25,281 bases of DNA from JAYEHK01 sp034659475 (GTDB taxonomy: Bacteria > Bacillota > Syntrophomonadia > Syntrophomonadales > Syntrophomonadaceae). The notes beneath the pieces were generated by a model, which was given only the letters and a program-made list of their open reading frames with translations, was not told the DNA's origin and ran no database searches. The position numbers and the translations under genes are program-made. Location of the stretch: positions 1 through 25,281 of the forward strand of contig JAYEHK010000023.1 in assembly GCA_034659475.1 (NCBI GenBank). Reading direction: 5' to 3'. This document shows positions 15,188 to 23,160 of the stretch, piece by piece (positions within the stretch are counted from its first letter, which is position 1; every line of letters begins with the position of its first letter).

Positions 15188-16444
15188 ATCAGTTTGAATA
15201 TTTCTAATAATGTTATTGAACGCTGCTTCATTTTGTCCAGGTGTTTTACCCACAAACATCCCCAATGTCAAGGTCCCTGTTTGACCATTTTGTGTGAATA
15301 CACCAGATACTTTCAAAGGGCGCCAATAAAAAGATATGATTAAGCCGAAGCATAGTAAGCCACATCCAACCCATACTACAGGTACCCCGGGATCAGCCTT
15401 AACCGTCAAACCGGTTGCATTCGTTAACGCTGACAGGGTTATTTGATATTGGTCAAAAACAGATTTGCTCTGTCCCTGGGTCAGTTTTAATAGAACCGGT
15501 TCTTTTTCGTCAGTGAGATATACCTGTAAATAAACGATTGGTTTATTCTGCAGCTTCAGCCCTTTAACATATAGACTGCTGTCTGGGATTTTTTGTCTAA
15601 AACGATACCGAAAGTCAGTGGTTAAGGTAGTTAACGGACCTTCCTTTGAGGTCAGGCCCACCGACACCAAATCTTGATAGGTATTCCCGTTTTCTTCTAC
15701 AATGAGATGCGCATAATCCGTATAATTACTTTGATAATAGGTTACTGCATCGTAGGTAAATGGATGGTTGACGGAAAGGGTTCCCTTCGCTAGTTCTTTG
15801 CCTGCCTGGATAATACTGATGTTCGTGTACCAGTTATCCCTCTCTCCATTTGATAAAAATCGGTCTTCAATCGAATTAATCCTGACACTATAATTTTTGG
15901 TCGCAGATCCTTTATCTAAGTAAATGTCATCAAAACTAACGGAATGACCGTTCAACGCTACGAAACTTCCGGAAAATCCAAGGGTGCCCATCATAGCTCC
16001 AAGGATTATGATCACAAAAGCAATATGAACAATGTAAGCACCCCAATATCCAAACCGATGCTTTAAGGCCACAAAAGCCCAGCCATCGTTTGTTTCGGTG
16101 CTATTTATACGATACTTCTGAGTTGTAAGAATTATTTCGAGCTGATCGCGCAATTCACTCGATTTACCGGTTGTTGAAGTGCTGATCCTTTTTGGAACCG
16201 CATGGGAATTTCGCGGAATTGGCGGATGAAATGTACGTTTGCATGTGTGATTGAATCGGCTGATGCTGCAAACAATTAAATTAATACAAAGCAGTCCCAA
16301 TAAGAACTTGAACCCAACTGTATCGTAAAGATTTTGAGAAATAAATGTCCCCAGGGCTGAAATCAGCACAGTGAGACCCAGCAGAATTAATCCTGTTTTC
16401 ATTGAACTAAAGAACAGCCATAACTTATGATTCCAATTTTTCAT
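15185..16444 (-). CDS. resB: System II cytochrome c biogenesis protein ResB/Ccs1
   Basis: A 419-residue membrane protein of the ResB family. Two transmembrane segments near the N-terminus (about 16-36 and 45-61), a third around 134-152 and a fourth near 361-381 flank a large extracytoplasmic domain, the usual ResB plan. It partners CcsA in presenting heme and reduced apocytochrome. The ATG lies nine bases after the lysR stop, so it is transcribed with the regulator gene. Clustering with dsrJ suggests it matures that triheme cytochrome, although other c-type cytochromes elsewhere could also depend on it. Confidence 0.9.
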   Translation of the reverse strand: MKNWNHKLWLFFSSMKTGLILLGLTVLISALGTFISQNLYDTVGFKFLLGLLCINLIVCSISRFNHTCKRTFHPPIPRNSHAVPKRISTSTTGKSSELRDQLEIILTTQKYRINSTETNDGWAFVALKHRFGYWGAYIVHIAFVIIILGAMMGTLGFSGSFVALNGHSVSFDDIYLDKGSATKNYSVRINSIEDRFLSNGERDNWYTNISIIQAGKELAKGTLSVNHPFTYDAVTYYQSNYTDYAHLIVEENGNTYQDLVSVGLTSKEGPLTTLTTDFRYRFRQKIPDSSLYVKGLKLQNKPIVYLQVYLTDEKEPVLLKLTQGQSKSVFDQYQITLSALTNATGLTVKADPGVPVVWVGCGLLCFGLIISFYWRPLKVSGVFTQNGQTGTLTLGMFVGKTPGQNEAAFNNIIRNIQTD

Positions 16445-16453
16445 ATATAATCA

Positions 16454-17410
16454 TTATTCCTCTTGTATAAATTCAAAGTCGGCTTCAGAGCAGCCCAGAT
16501 TTAAAACCTTTTCCAACATATCCTTGTTATGCAGGAAATCAACAAAATAACGTTCTTGTTTGGTTTTGGTATTATTGGCATTGGTTAAAATATTTAGAGG
16601 ACGACCCAGATACAAATCCTGAATTTTAATGGCCTTTAGAATTTTATCATCACATTCTTTGCGTACGGTTAATGCAGAGATAATGGTCACCCCTAAACCA
16701 GCAGCCACAACCTGTTTAATCGCTTGAGTACTGCCTAATTCCATAGTGATATTAAAATCTGATAAATTAAATCCTTTTTCCTTAAGGAGAAGTTCGATGA
16801 CCTTGCGTGTTCCCGAACCAACTTCTCGCATAATCACTTTGGCTTTAGAAAGTTCATTCAAAGTAACGCTTCCTTTTGTAGCCCAGGGATGATGATAGGG
16901 GGTAACGACCACCAGTTCATCATGCCAAAAGTTTTCAACCGCTAAATCATTGTTTTCAACCACTGGTCCTTCTACTAAACCGATACGAAACTTTCTTTCA
17001 AGTACGTCCCTTGCTATGGTTTCTGTGTTTGCAATACTTACCTTAAAATCAATGTCTGGCCTGATTTTATATAGACAGGCAAGAATATTAGGAATAACAT
17101 ATTCTCCAATCGTCAGGGTCGCTCCAATTTTAACCTCGTCGCGGTGATCATCAGAAAGCTCGTTGATTTCTTGCTGTACTTCGATTAAAATGTTTAACAT
17201 CTTGCAGACGTACTCGTAAAAAATATTGCCAGATTTTGTTAATGTAACACCTTTATTACTGCGGTTAAAAAATTTTGTTTCATAGTGATTTTCAATATTT
17301 TGGATCTGCAGACTGATAGCTGGTTGACTGATATGCAAGCGTCGTGCTGCCAGCGTAATATTTTGTGTTTCAGCAACAACTTTGAAAACTAAAAATTCCT
17401 GTTCTAACAT
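16454..17410 (-). CDS. LysR-family regulator, CysL-like
   Basis: A 318-residue LysR-type regulator. The winged helix-turn-helix covers residues 1-60 (NITLAARRLHISQPAISLQI), followed by a helical linker and a two-lobed substrate-binding domain (KIGATLTIGEYVIPNIL, REVGSGTRKVIE, ELGSTQAIKQVVAAGLGV). The overall pattern is that of the CysL/CysB-like group that responds to sulfur or nitrogen metabolites. CysL of Bacillus activates assimilatory sulfite reductase, so a role in sensing sulfur status for the dsr cluster is a reasonable inference but not shown. AAAAGGTGGGAAG precedes the ATG. It lies just downstream of the dsrC terminator and has a palindromic site upstream. Confidence 0.88.
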   Translation of the reverse strand: MLEQEFLVFKVVAETQNITLAARRLHISQPAISLQIQNIENHYETKFFNRSNKGVTLTKSGNIFYEYVCKMLNILIEVQQEINELSDDHRDEVKIGATLTIGEYVIPNILACLYKIRPDIDFKVSIANTETIARDVLERKFRIGLVEGPVVENNDLAVENFWHDELVVVTPYHHPWATKGSVTLNELSKAKVIMREVGSGTRKVIELLLKEKGFNLSDFNITMELGSTQAIKQVVAAGLGVTIISALTVRKECDDKILKAIKIQDLYLGRPLNILTNANNTKTKQERYFVDFLHNKDMLEKVLNLGCSEADFEFIQEE

Positions 17411-17535
17411 GTAATCTTCCCACCTTTTAATAACTAGTATAAATACATGATTTATCTTTAATTTATTGTAACATAATAATTATCTCAATAAGCGGTGTTG
17501 AAATACATCTTATGAACAAATATTGGGACTTTTGA

Positions 17536-17552
17536 TCTCAATATCATTGAGA
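17536..17552. promoter_or_regulatory. Candidate LysR-type operator
   Basis: TCTCAATATCATTGAGA is a perfect 6-5-6 palindrome that includes the T-N11-A pattern recognised by LysR-type regulators. A partial second copy (TTATCTCAATAA) lies near 17481. Both are 70 to 140 bases upstream of the regulator's ATG, so autoregulation is likely. Confidence 0.5.
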
Positions 17553-17616
17553 AACAGGCATATTATCAATAGGTAATGGGACGCATTAAATGCTAGTAGA
17601 TTTCGGCTCTTAGGTG

Positions 17617-17649
17617 AAAACAGCGGGCTCATAGAGAGCCCGCTGTTTT
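17617..17649 (-). terminator. Terminator after dsrC
   Basis: A perfect 14-bp stem, AAAACAGCGGGCTC (17617-17630) with GAGCCCGCTGTTTT (17636-17649), has a 5-base loop and ends in TTTT on the minus strand. It begins four bases after the dsrC stop codon and would insulate dsrC from lysR. Confidence 0.9.
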
Positions 17650-17653
17650 GCAA

Positions 17654-17968
17654 TTATACACAACCGGTTGGTTTGGGCAGTCCAGCAATTTTGCAGGCGC
17701 CTTTCCCCGGGCCACTGGGGAACAAAGTGTAAATCTCTGCTTGTTTTTTCTTTGTGTCTTTTAACATTTTTCTTACCATTGGGGCGACACCGAACTCCGC
17801 ATAGTAATTACGCAGGTAGTTAATGATTTCCCAGTGTTCCGGCGTGAGCTCTACTTCCTCTGTAACCGCCAGGACTGCTGCAACTTCTTCGTCCCATTGC
17901 GCGGCATCGTCAAGAAACCCATCTTCATCCAACTGTAAAACACGGTCGCCAACTTTTATTTCGGCCAT
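17654..17968 (-). CDS. dsrC: DsrC, sulfur-carrier substrate of sulfite reductase
   Basis: A 104-residue DsrC/TusE-family protein with a flexible C-terminal arm carrying both conserved cysteines, Cys92 and the penultimate Cys103, in CKIAGLPKPTGC (CX10C). The two cysteines identify a true DsrC, which takes up sulfite sulfur as a trisulfide from DsrAB and is recycled by DsrMKJOP, rather than a one-cysteine homologue. The motif GVAPMVRKMLKD before the arm is typical. An ideal AAGGAGGAATCAAA precedes the ATG. It is 280 bases downstream of dsrP, has its own likely promoter and a strong terminator, and so can be expressed at a higher level than the membrane complex. Confidence 0.96.
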   Translation of the reverse strand: MAEIKVGDRVLQLDEDGFLDDAAQWDEEVAAVLAVTEEVELTPEHWEIINYLRNYYAEFGVAPMVRKMLKDTKKKQAEIYTLFPSGPGKGACKIAGLPKPTGCV

Positions 17969-18000
17969 TTTGATTCCTCCTTATTGTTGTTATTATTTTT

Positions 18001-18030
18001 ATAATGCCTGGCATCCTGTGCAGGAACCAA
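18001..18030 (-). promoter_or_regulatory. Candidate dsrC promoter
   Basis: On the minus strand TTGGTT (complement of 18025-18030) and CATTAT (complement of 18001-18006) are 18 bp apart, with CCTG-N10-CAGG between them. It lies about 35 bases before dsrC, downstream of the repeat spacer. The fit to consensus is moderate. Confidence 0.4.
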
Positions 18031-18051
18031 CAGCAAAATAAACAATCTTGG

Positions 18052-18223
18052 TTTTTAAATTACCCCCTCATGTCTACAGATCACTACCACCTATGAAAAT
18101 AAGAGACATAGAACGTACGGCGCAGAGAACGATTTTACGCTGATTACCGCAGATTAACGCTGTTTTTATATTTTAAATAAGTATCAGCGTAAATCTGCGT
18201 TCAAAAAAATGCTATTTTCTAAT
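18052..18223. repeat. Intergenic repeat, copy 3, with hairpin
   Basis: CCCTCATGTCTACAGATCAC followed by CCACCTATGAAAATAAG matches the elements at 14757 and 14941. It is followed by an inverted pair, TTTACGCTGAT (18134-18144) with ATCAGCGTAAA (18183-18193), and by the shared end CTATTTTCTAATTAA. It fills the dsrP-dsrC spacer and has no coding potential. Confidence 0.55.
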
Positions 18224-18246
18224 TAACTACTCTAAATTCATTCATG

Positions 18247-19373
18247 TTAGTAATGAATACTTTGCTCTCTGACTGCGATCACTACCTTGTAGAAAATTGT
18301 CAGCAACAGCAGGCCAATCGCATAAACACCTAAAATAATGATTAATTCTGCAAACGAAGGTACATATTCTGTAATCCTCCCAAATGCATTGGGGACAAAT
18401 CCACCCAGAACTAGGCCAATTCCTTTGTCTAACCATGCGGCAACGAAAACAGCAATAAGAGCAATGGATAAGACCTTTTCGTTACGGCGCATTTTAGGAA
18501 TCAGCAGGAGGGTAATCCCTAAGAAAGCGAGTACGGTTGCAATCCACATAAACGGAACTAAACTATTATGTCCATCCAACCCTGCGAAAAGATATTTCAG
18601 GGTGGCCATGTGTCCTGGAATATTGCTGTAAAATGCAGTAAATACCTCCAAAAGGAAGAAAAACACATTGGCAATCATGGCATAGGTTACGATTTTGGCC
18701 AGGGACTGAATTGCCTCGGCAGACGTTTTAAAAGAACTTATTCTGCGCAGCAGCAGGCAAAGGAGTATCAGAAGCGCAGGTCCTGCCGCAAAAGCAGAGG
18801 ACAAGAAACGCGCTGCCATAATGGAAGTCAGCCAGTAATACCTTCCTGGAAGACCTGCATAAAGAAATGCCGTTACGGTATGGATACTTATTGCCCAGGG
18901 AATTGCGATATACGTAAGCACCTTCACCCAGTGGGGAGGGGGACATTCTTTTTNNNNNNNNNNAGATAACCGAACATTACGCACATATCCCAAAACATAA
19001 CTGAATTGGGTGAAGGATGTAAAACCAGGTTGAGAAACCGAGTCGGTTGTCCCATGTCAACAAAAATAAAGAGCATACACACGACTACAGCAGATACTGC
19101 TAAAAACTCACCTAAAATAACGATTTGACCAAAGGCTTTATGATCATGCAGATAATAGGGGATAGCGACCATGACCGCAGAAGCAGCTACACCAACCATA
19201 AAAGTGAATTGGGAAATGTATAATCCCCAGCTGACATCCCGGCTCATGCCGGTAATACCCAAACCGTAATCAAATTGCTTGAGGTAAGCGGCTAATCCGG
19301 CAATAATTAGGATCATTAATAAAGCAATCCAAGCATAATAACGTTTACTTCCGTATAAAGCCTTTTCAAGCAA
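18247..19373 (-). CDS. dsrP: DsrP, NrfD-like integral membrane subunit (assembly gap inside)
   Basis: An NrfD/PsrC-family quinone-interacting membrane protein of the DsrMKJOP complex, with about ten transmembrane segments; SIHTVTAFLYAGLPGRYYW and the N-terminal MLEKALYGSKRYYAW are recognisable. I chose TTG 19373, eight bases inside the dsrO end, because AGAGGAGG precedes it and the protein then starts as usual; ATG 19406 is an alternative. Ten N at 18954-18963 break the frame: the left part ends at FWDMCVMFGY and the right resumes near HWVKVLTYIAIPW. Comparison with the family suggests some tens of bases are missing, so the break is an assembly artefact, not a mutation. Confidence 0.88.
18954..18963. 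other. Run of 10 N (assembly gap)
   Basis: Ten undetermined bases lie inside dsrP. The round number suggests a scaffolder's placeholder, so the true gap length is unknown and all coordinates to the right are relative. Confidence 0.95.
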
Positions 19374-20151
19374 TGTCTTCGCCTCCTCTGAAGATATAAA
19401 ATACATTAGGGCCGGTTCCCAGTTCGACTTTGCGCCGAATGAAGAAATTTTCTTTAAGAACTTGACGGACTTCCGAATCAGGATCGTCTAAATCACCAAA
19501 TATAATACCTCCGTGAGATGCTTCCACGCAAAGAGGATTTAGACCTTTATCCAATCGTTCAACACAAAAATCACATTTTTCTACAACACCCTTTGTTCTG
19601 GTAGGAATTTCAGGATTCACCCGGTCTATAAACGGGCGTGGATCATAAAAGTTAAAGCTTCTGGCTCCAAAAGGGCAGGCAGCCATACAAAACCTGCAGC
19701 CGACACAGCGGTGATAATCCATGGCGACAATGCCATCAGGACGTTTAAACGTTGCCTTGGTTGGACACACCCGAACACAAGGTGGATTTTCACAGTGGTT
19801 GCATAAAACTGGATAATTCATTGTTTTTATTTCTTCGCTTAAATATCTGCTTTCCAGTTCTGCAAATGTGTGTTCAAAGTCTTCCTGCCAAATCCATTTC
19901 ACCTCATGGTTGGGATTGTCTATAACCGGAACGTTGTGATACTGATGACATGCATCAGCCACTCGCTGAAAGTCCTCTGCGTTTTGGAATTTGCCGATAT
20001 CAATGACCATTCCCCAGTGCTTTGGCTGCAGAGTATGATTCGCTCTTTTTGCTTCAATTGTCTCTGCACCTAACTTGTCAATTCCTTCGAATGCCAGCGT
20101 TCCGCCAATGCCCACAACCGCAGCCAATTTAAGGAAATCTCGTCTGTCCAT
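19366..20151 (-). CDS. dsrO: DsrO, periplasm-facing iron-sulfur subunit
   Basis: A 261-residue ferredoxin-like subunit that passes electrons between DsrJ and DsrP on the outer face of the membrane. The N-terminus MDRRDFLKLAAVVGIGG is a twin-arginine export signal. Cysteine groups are CNHCENPPCVRVCP, CVGCRFCMAACP and CDFC...LCVEAS; the last group ends in Ser where many relatives have a fourth Cys. ATG 20151 was chosen because it places the twin-arginine motif at the start and lies one base after the dsrJ stop; an upstream start at 20178 exists. Its end overlaps the dsrP start by eight bases. Confidence 0.93.
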   Translation of the reverse strand: MDRRDFLKLAAVVGIGGTLAFEGIDKLGAETIEAKRANHTLQPKHWGMVIDIGKFQNAEDFQRVADACHQYHNVPVIDNPNHEVKWIWQEDFEHTFAELESRYLSEEIKTMNYPVLCNHCENPPCVRVCPTKATFKRPDGIVAMDYHRCVGCRFCMAACPFGARSFNFYDPRPFIDRVNPEIPTRTKGVVEKCDFCVERLDKGLNPLCVEASHGGIIFGDLDDPDSEVRQVLKENFFIRRKVELGTGPNVFYIFRGGEDIA

Positions 20152-20152
20152 T

Positions 20153-20551
20153 TTATAGACCAGCTCCTTTCGCATCATTGTGGCAATCCCAACAGTATGG
20201 TTTCACATCTGCATAGGTGTGGCATGAATCGCAAAACTGGCTCTTATTGGAATGGCATTCAAAACAATTATTTTCCAGGCTCATTTCATACTCTTTTCCA
20301 GAGCTGCTGATATAGATGGTCTGACCTTCCCGTACTACCTGATCACGCCATTTGTTTAACATTTGCATATGCTCAGTTCGCATAAACTCGGTAGATTCTA
20401 TACACTGTTTTTGGTCTAGCTGATTAATAATGGGTGTATCCAAACTGATTTCAGGCGGCTCATCCGCCTTGCCAATGTTCAAAAAAAAGGGCGCAGTAAC
20501 TAATAATACGAAAATTACAAGACCGGTTATAATCTTTCTGCTGTTATACAT
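20153..20551 (-). CDS. dsrJ: DsrJ, triheme cytochrome c
   Basis: A 132-residue membrane-anchored cytochrome of the DsrMKJOP complex. One hydrophobic segment (residues 7-24) serves as signal anchor. Three CXXCH heme sites are CFECH (96-100), CDSCH (107-111) and CWDCH (120-124). Cys50 in DQKQCIE is a candidate for the distal Cys heme ligand described for DsrJ of Allochromatium. The ATG overlaps the dsrK stop region by eight bases. Its hemes need an extracytoplasmic maturation system, which is encoded by resB and ccsA in the same cluster. Confidence 0.95.
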   Translation of the reverse strand: MYNSRKIITGLVIFVLLVTAPFFLNIGKADEPPEISLDTPIINQLDQKQCIESTEFMRTEHMQMLNKWRDQVVREGQTIYISSSGKEYEMSLENNCFECHSNKSQFCDSCHTYADVKPYCWDCHNDAKGAGL

Positions 20552-22160
20552 CACTCGTTACCCCTTTATTTGGTAGTGGTTCACAACGCAAGTCTAATGT
20601 TCGTTCTATTTCTCCATCCATTACCAAAGCGTTTGCAAGAAGTTCATGAACACCCATTACTTGCATTCCAGGAACCCAGTAGTCCATCAGTGCTGGAAAA
20701 GCTGCCCGGTCAATGGCACAAATATTGGCTAATACATTCACGTCGTGTTTTTCCTGCACATATTTTACGGCATTGGCTCGTGGAAACCCTCCGCGCAAAC
20801 GCAATTCCATGTTTTCGCCAGCGTTAAGTCCAGAGCCGCTGCCACAGCACAAAGTTTTTTCGCGAATCGTTTCCTCAGGCATTTCGTAGAAATGATTGCA
20901 TGATTTATTGATAATGCAGCGGGGTTCTTCCATGATTCCCATCGCACGTGCCGGATTGCAGGAATCATGATACGTAACCCGCAGGTGATCATTACGGCTC
21001 GGGTCAAGTTTTAGTTTGTTATGGTAAAGCAGGTCAGCTGTGAACTCTGCAATATGAACCATTTTCGTTGACTTGGCATTTTCGAAAGTGGTTCCTGTTA
21101 TCGGAGAAACAGGTACTTCAAGGAAGTCTGCGGGTTCGTTCCAAGTGCCCATGTATTGGTTTACAACACGCCACATATGACCGCACTCACCGCCAAGTAT
21201 CCATTTTACTCCCAATCTTTTGGCTTCAGCGTATATTTTAGCATTCAGCCGCATAGCCATTTCGTTGGAGGTGAAAAAACCGAAATTTCCGCCCTCCGAT
21301 GCATATGTACTCATGGTATAGTCGAGTCCAAGCTGTTCAAACAGCATTAGATATCCCATGCAGGTATAGATCCCTGGATCGGCATAAAGATCACCGGATG
21401 GAGCAACGAATAGTATTTCTGCTCCTTTCCGATTGAAGGACGGTTGAATTTGCTTTCCGGTTATGGTTTCGATATCATCAAGCATGAACTCAATATTACC
21501 CATAATTGCCTGTGGCTCTAATCCTACGTGGTTTCCTTTCATGTAGCAGTTTGCAACCGGTCCGGCAATCCATTCGGTGTTCAATCCCAAAAGGTTAAAC
21601 AGCTCTCTGCCCATCATGGTTATTTCTGCCTGATCGATTCCATAGGGGCAAAACACTGAACATCGGCGACATTCGCTGCATTGGTAGAAGTAATACCACA
21701 ATTCTTTAAGGACATCTTCCGTAAGATCTCGAGCACCAACCAAATGGCCAAATAGCTTACCTGAGGTTGTGAAATATCGTCTGTAAACGGATCGCAGGAG
21801 TTCCGCCCGCAAAACAGGCATGTTTTTGGGATCTCCAGAGCCCATATAAAAATGACATTTATCGGCACAGGCTCCGCAGCGAACGCATACATCCATAAAA
21901 AGTCTGAACGAACGATACTTGGATAGCAGATCTGCCATTCCGTTAAGAAATATTTCCTGCCACCCGTCAGGTAATTTCCAATCCTCGTCAGCCGGAGACC
22001 AATCACGAGCATTGGGGAAGCCTACAGTCGCAAGGCTCTTGCCTTTTGCTCCATAGCAATATACGCCGGATTTTAACTCAATCGGTGTATCCATCCAGTC
22101 TGTTGAAGGGACATTATATTTATACTGGAGCAATTCATCTTGTTTCGGTAACTTTGCCAT
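20544..22160 (-). CDS. dsrK: DsrK, HdrD-like catalytic iron-sulfur subunit
   Basis: A 538-residue cytoplasmic subunit of DsrMKJOP, related to heterodisulfide reductase HdrD, that reduces the DsrC trisulfide or disulfide. Two [4Fe-4S] ferredoxin motifs are visible: CVRCGACADKC (Cys92-102) and CSECRRCSVFC (Cys161-171). The C-terminal half has the CCG-type active-site cluster residues, including ECGHMW, HDSCNPAR and LCCGSGSG (Cys438-439). ATG 22160 follows AAGGAGTGACGTGATA and begins MAKLPKQDEL, normal for the family; the open frame to 22256 overlaps dsrM and is not needed. It sits seven bases after dsrM. Confidence 0.95.
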   Translation of the reverse strand: MAKLPKQDELLQYKYNVPSTDWMDTPIELKSGVYCYGAKGKSLATVGFPNARDWSPADEDWKLPDGWQEIFLNGMADLLSKYRSFRLFMDVCVRCGACADKCHFYMGSGDPKNMPVLRAELLRSVYRRYFTTSGKLFGHLVGARDLTEDVLKELWYYFYQCSECRRCSVFCPYGIDQAEITMMGRELFNLLGLNTEWIAGPVANCYMKGNHVGLEPQAIMGNIEFMLDDIETITGKQIQPSFNRKGAEILFVAPSGDLYADPGIYTCMGYLMLFEQLGLDYTMSTYASEGGNFGFFTSNEMAMRLNAKIYAEAKRLGVKWILGGECGHMWRVVNQYMGTWNEPADFLEVPVSPITGTTFENAKSTKMVHIAEFTADLLYHNKLKLDPSRNDHLRVTYHDSCNPARAMGIMEEPRCIINKSCNHFYEMPEETIREKTLCCGSGSGLNAGENMELRLRGGFPRANAVKYVQEKHDVNVLANICAIDRAAFPALMDYWVPGMQVMGVHELLANALVMDGEIERTLDLRCEPLPNKGVTSDV

Positions 22161-22167
22161 TATCACG

Positions 22168-23160
22168 TCACTCCTTATCCAGTGGTAATCCGATTTTGCG
22201 CATCTTATCCCTGAACTCATCTTCATACTCTGAATAGGTATGTGTTTCAACCTCATAATTCCAAGGATTGATATGTCTTATCATTCGACTGTTATTGGCT
22301 TGATTTCTGGTCGGGCTCAGGAATATTCCGCCGGCATGCATCAGCTTGCTCCAAGGGAAATATGCAGCCAAGCTGCTTATAAGGAATAAATGAATGTAAA
22401 ATATCGTCCCTATTTCAGCAGATACCAATGGTTGCAAAGTAACCACACTCATTGTTAGTTCTTTTACCCCGACTACGTTAACTTTAAAAAAGTAGCGCAT
22501 CAAAATACCGCTTAAGGCAACTCCCAGGAGCAAAAACAGGGGATAGTAATCTGTTGCCAGGGAGATATATTTTATCTGTGGAATGAGCACCCTCCGCAAA
22601 AACAGATAGGTTAAAGCGCATACAATTAACAGATCCGTAATATATAACAAGGGAATCCCGATTTGAAGAAAGCTGTCCAGAGATTCCAAGCCCTGAACAA
22701 ACACTGGAACCGGATTCACAAAAAAACGAAGATGTCTAATGACAATAATCAGCATTGACCAGTGAAATACCAAGCTTCCAAACCAGAGCCATTTTGCAGA
22801 ACCGAAAACCAGATTGTCCCCAATCTTCTCTGTTTTCGTATTTCTAAACAAAGATCGAAACAGGGTGATTTCTAAAAACATTCTCCAGATGACTCCCCAT
22901 GTAGTCGTGGGGTTTTCAATTTTATTTTGCTTGATCCATGGCAGAGATTGTTGTTGTCCGCAGGTTGTAGGAATACAAAAAGGAACCGGGGATTTTCCCC
23001 AAAGAACCACACGATAAATAAAGCCTGTTAAAAATATAACGAGTGCAACATAAGGAACAATAATCCCAAATAACGTGGTCAGATGTAAGGCTTCAACCCC
23101 AATCCATGCCATTAAAACTAAAGCAATTACCGCAAGCAGAGAAGACCAGATCTTCATCAT
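22168..23160 (-). CDS. dsrM: DsrM, NarI-like membrane cytochrome b subunit
   Basis: A 330-residue integral membrane protein that takes electrons from menaquinol and passes them to DsrK. Six or so transmembrane segments are apparent, with histidines in FHWSMLIIVIRHLRF and FYIHLF placed to bind b-type heme as in NarI. The soluble C-terminus (about residue 280 on) is charged. Two adjacent ATG codons (23160 and 23157) follow GGGAGAG; the first overlaps the stop of the upstream RsbRD_N gene, so the two are translationally coupled. Confidence 0.94.
   Translation of the reverse strand: MMKIWSSLLAVIALVLMAWIGVEALHLTTLFGIIVPYVALVIFLTGFIYRVVLWGKSPVPFCIPTTCGQQQSLPWIKQNKIENPTTTWGVIWRMFLEITLFRSLFRNTKTEKIGDNLVFGSAKWLWFGSLVFHWSMLIIVIRHLRFFVNPVPVFVQGLESLDSFLQIGIPLLYITDLLIVCALTYLFLRRVLIPQIKYISLATDYYPLFLLLGVALSGILMRYFFKVNVVGVKELTMSVVTLQPLVSAEIGTIFYIHLFLISSLAAYFPWSKLMHAGGIFLSPTRNQANNSRMIRHINPWNYEVETHTYSEYEDEFRDKMRKIGLPLDKE

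Noticed and set aside
22161..22256. N-terminal extension of DsrK
   Set aside because: The extra frame overlaps the coding end of dsrM and lacks a ribosome binding site; ATG 22160 has AAGGAG and gives the normal family start.
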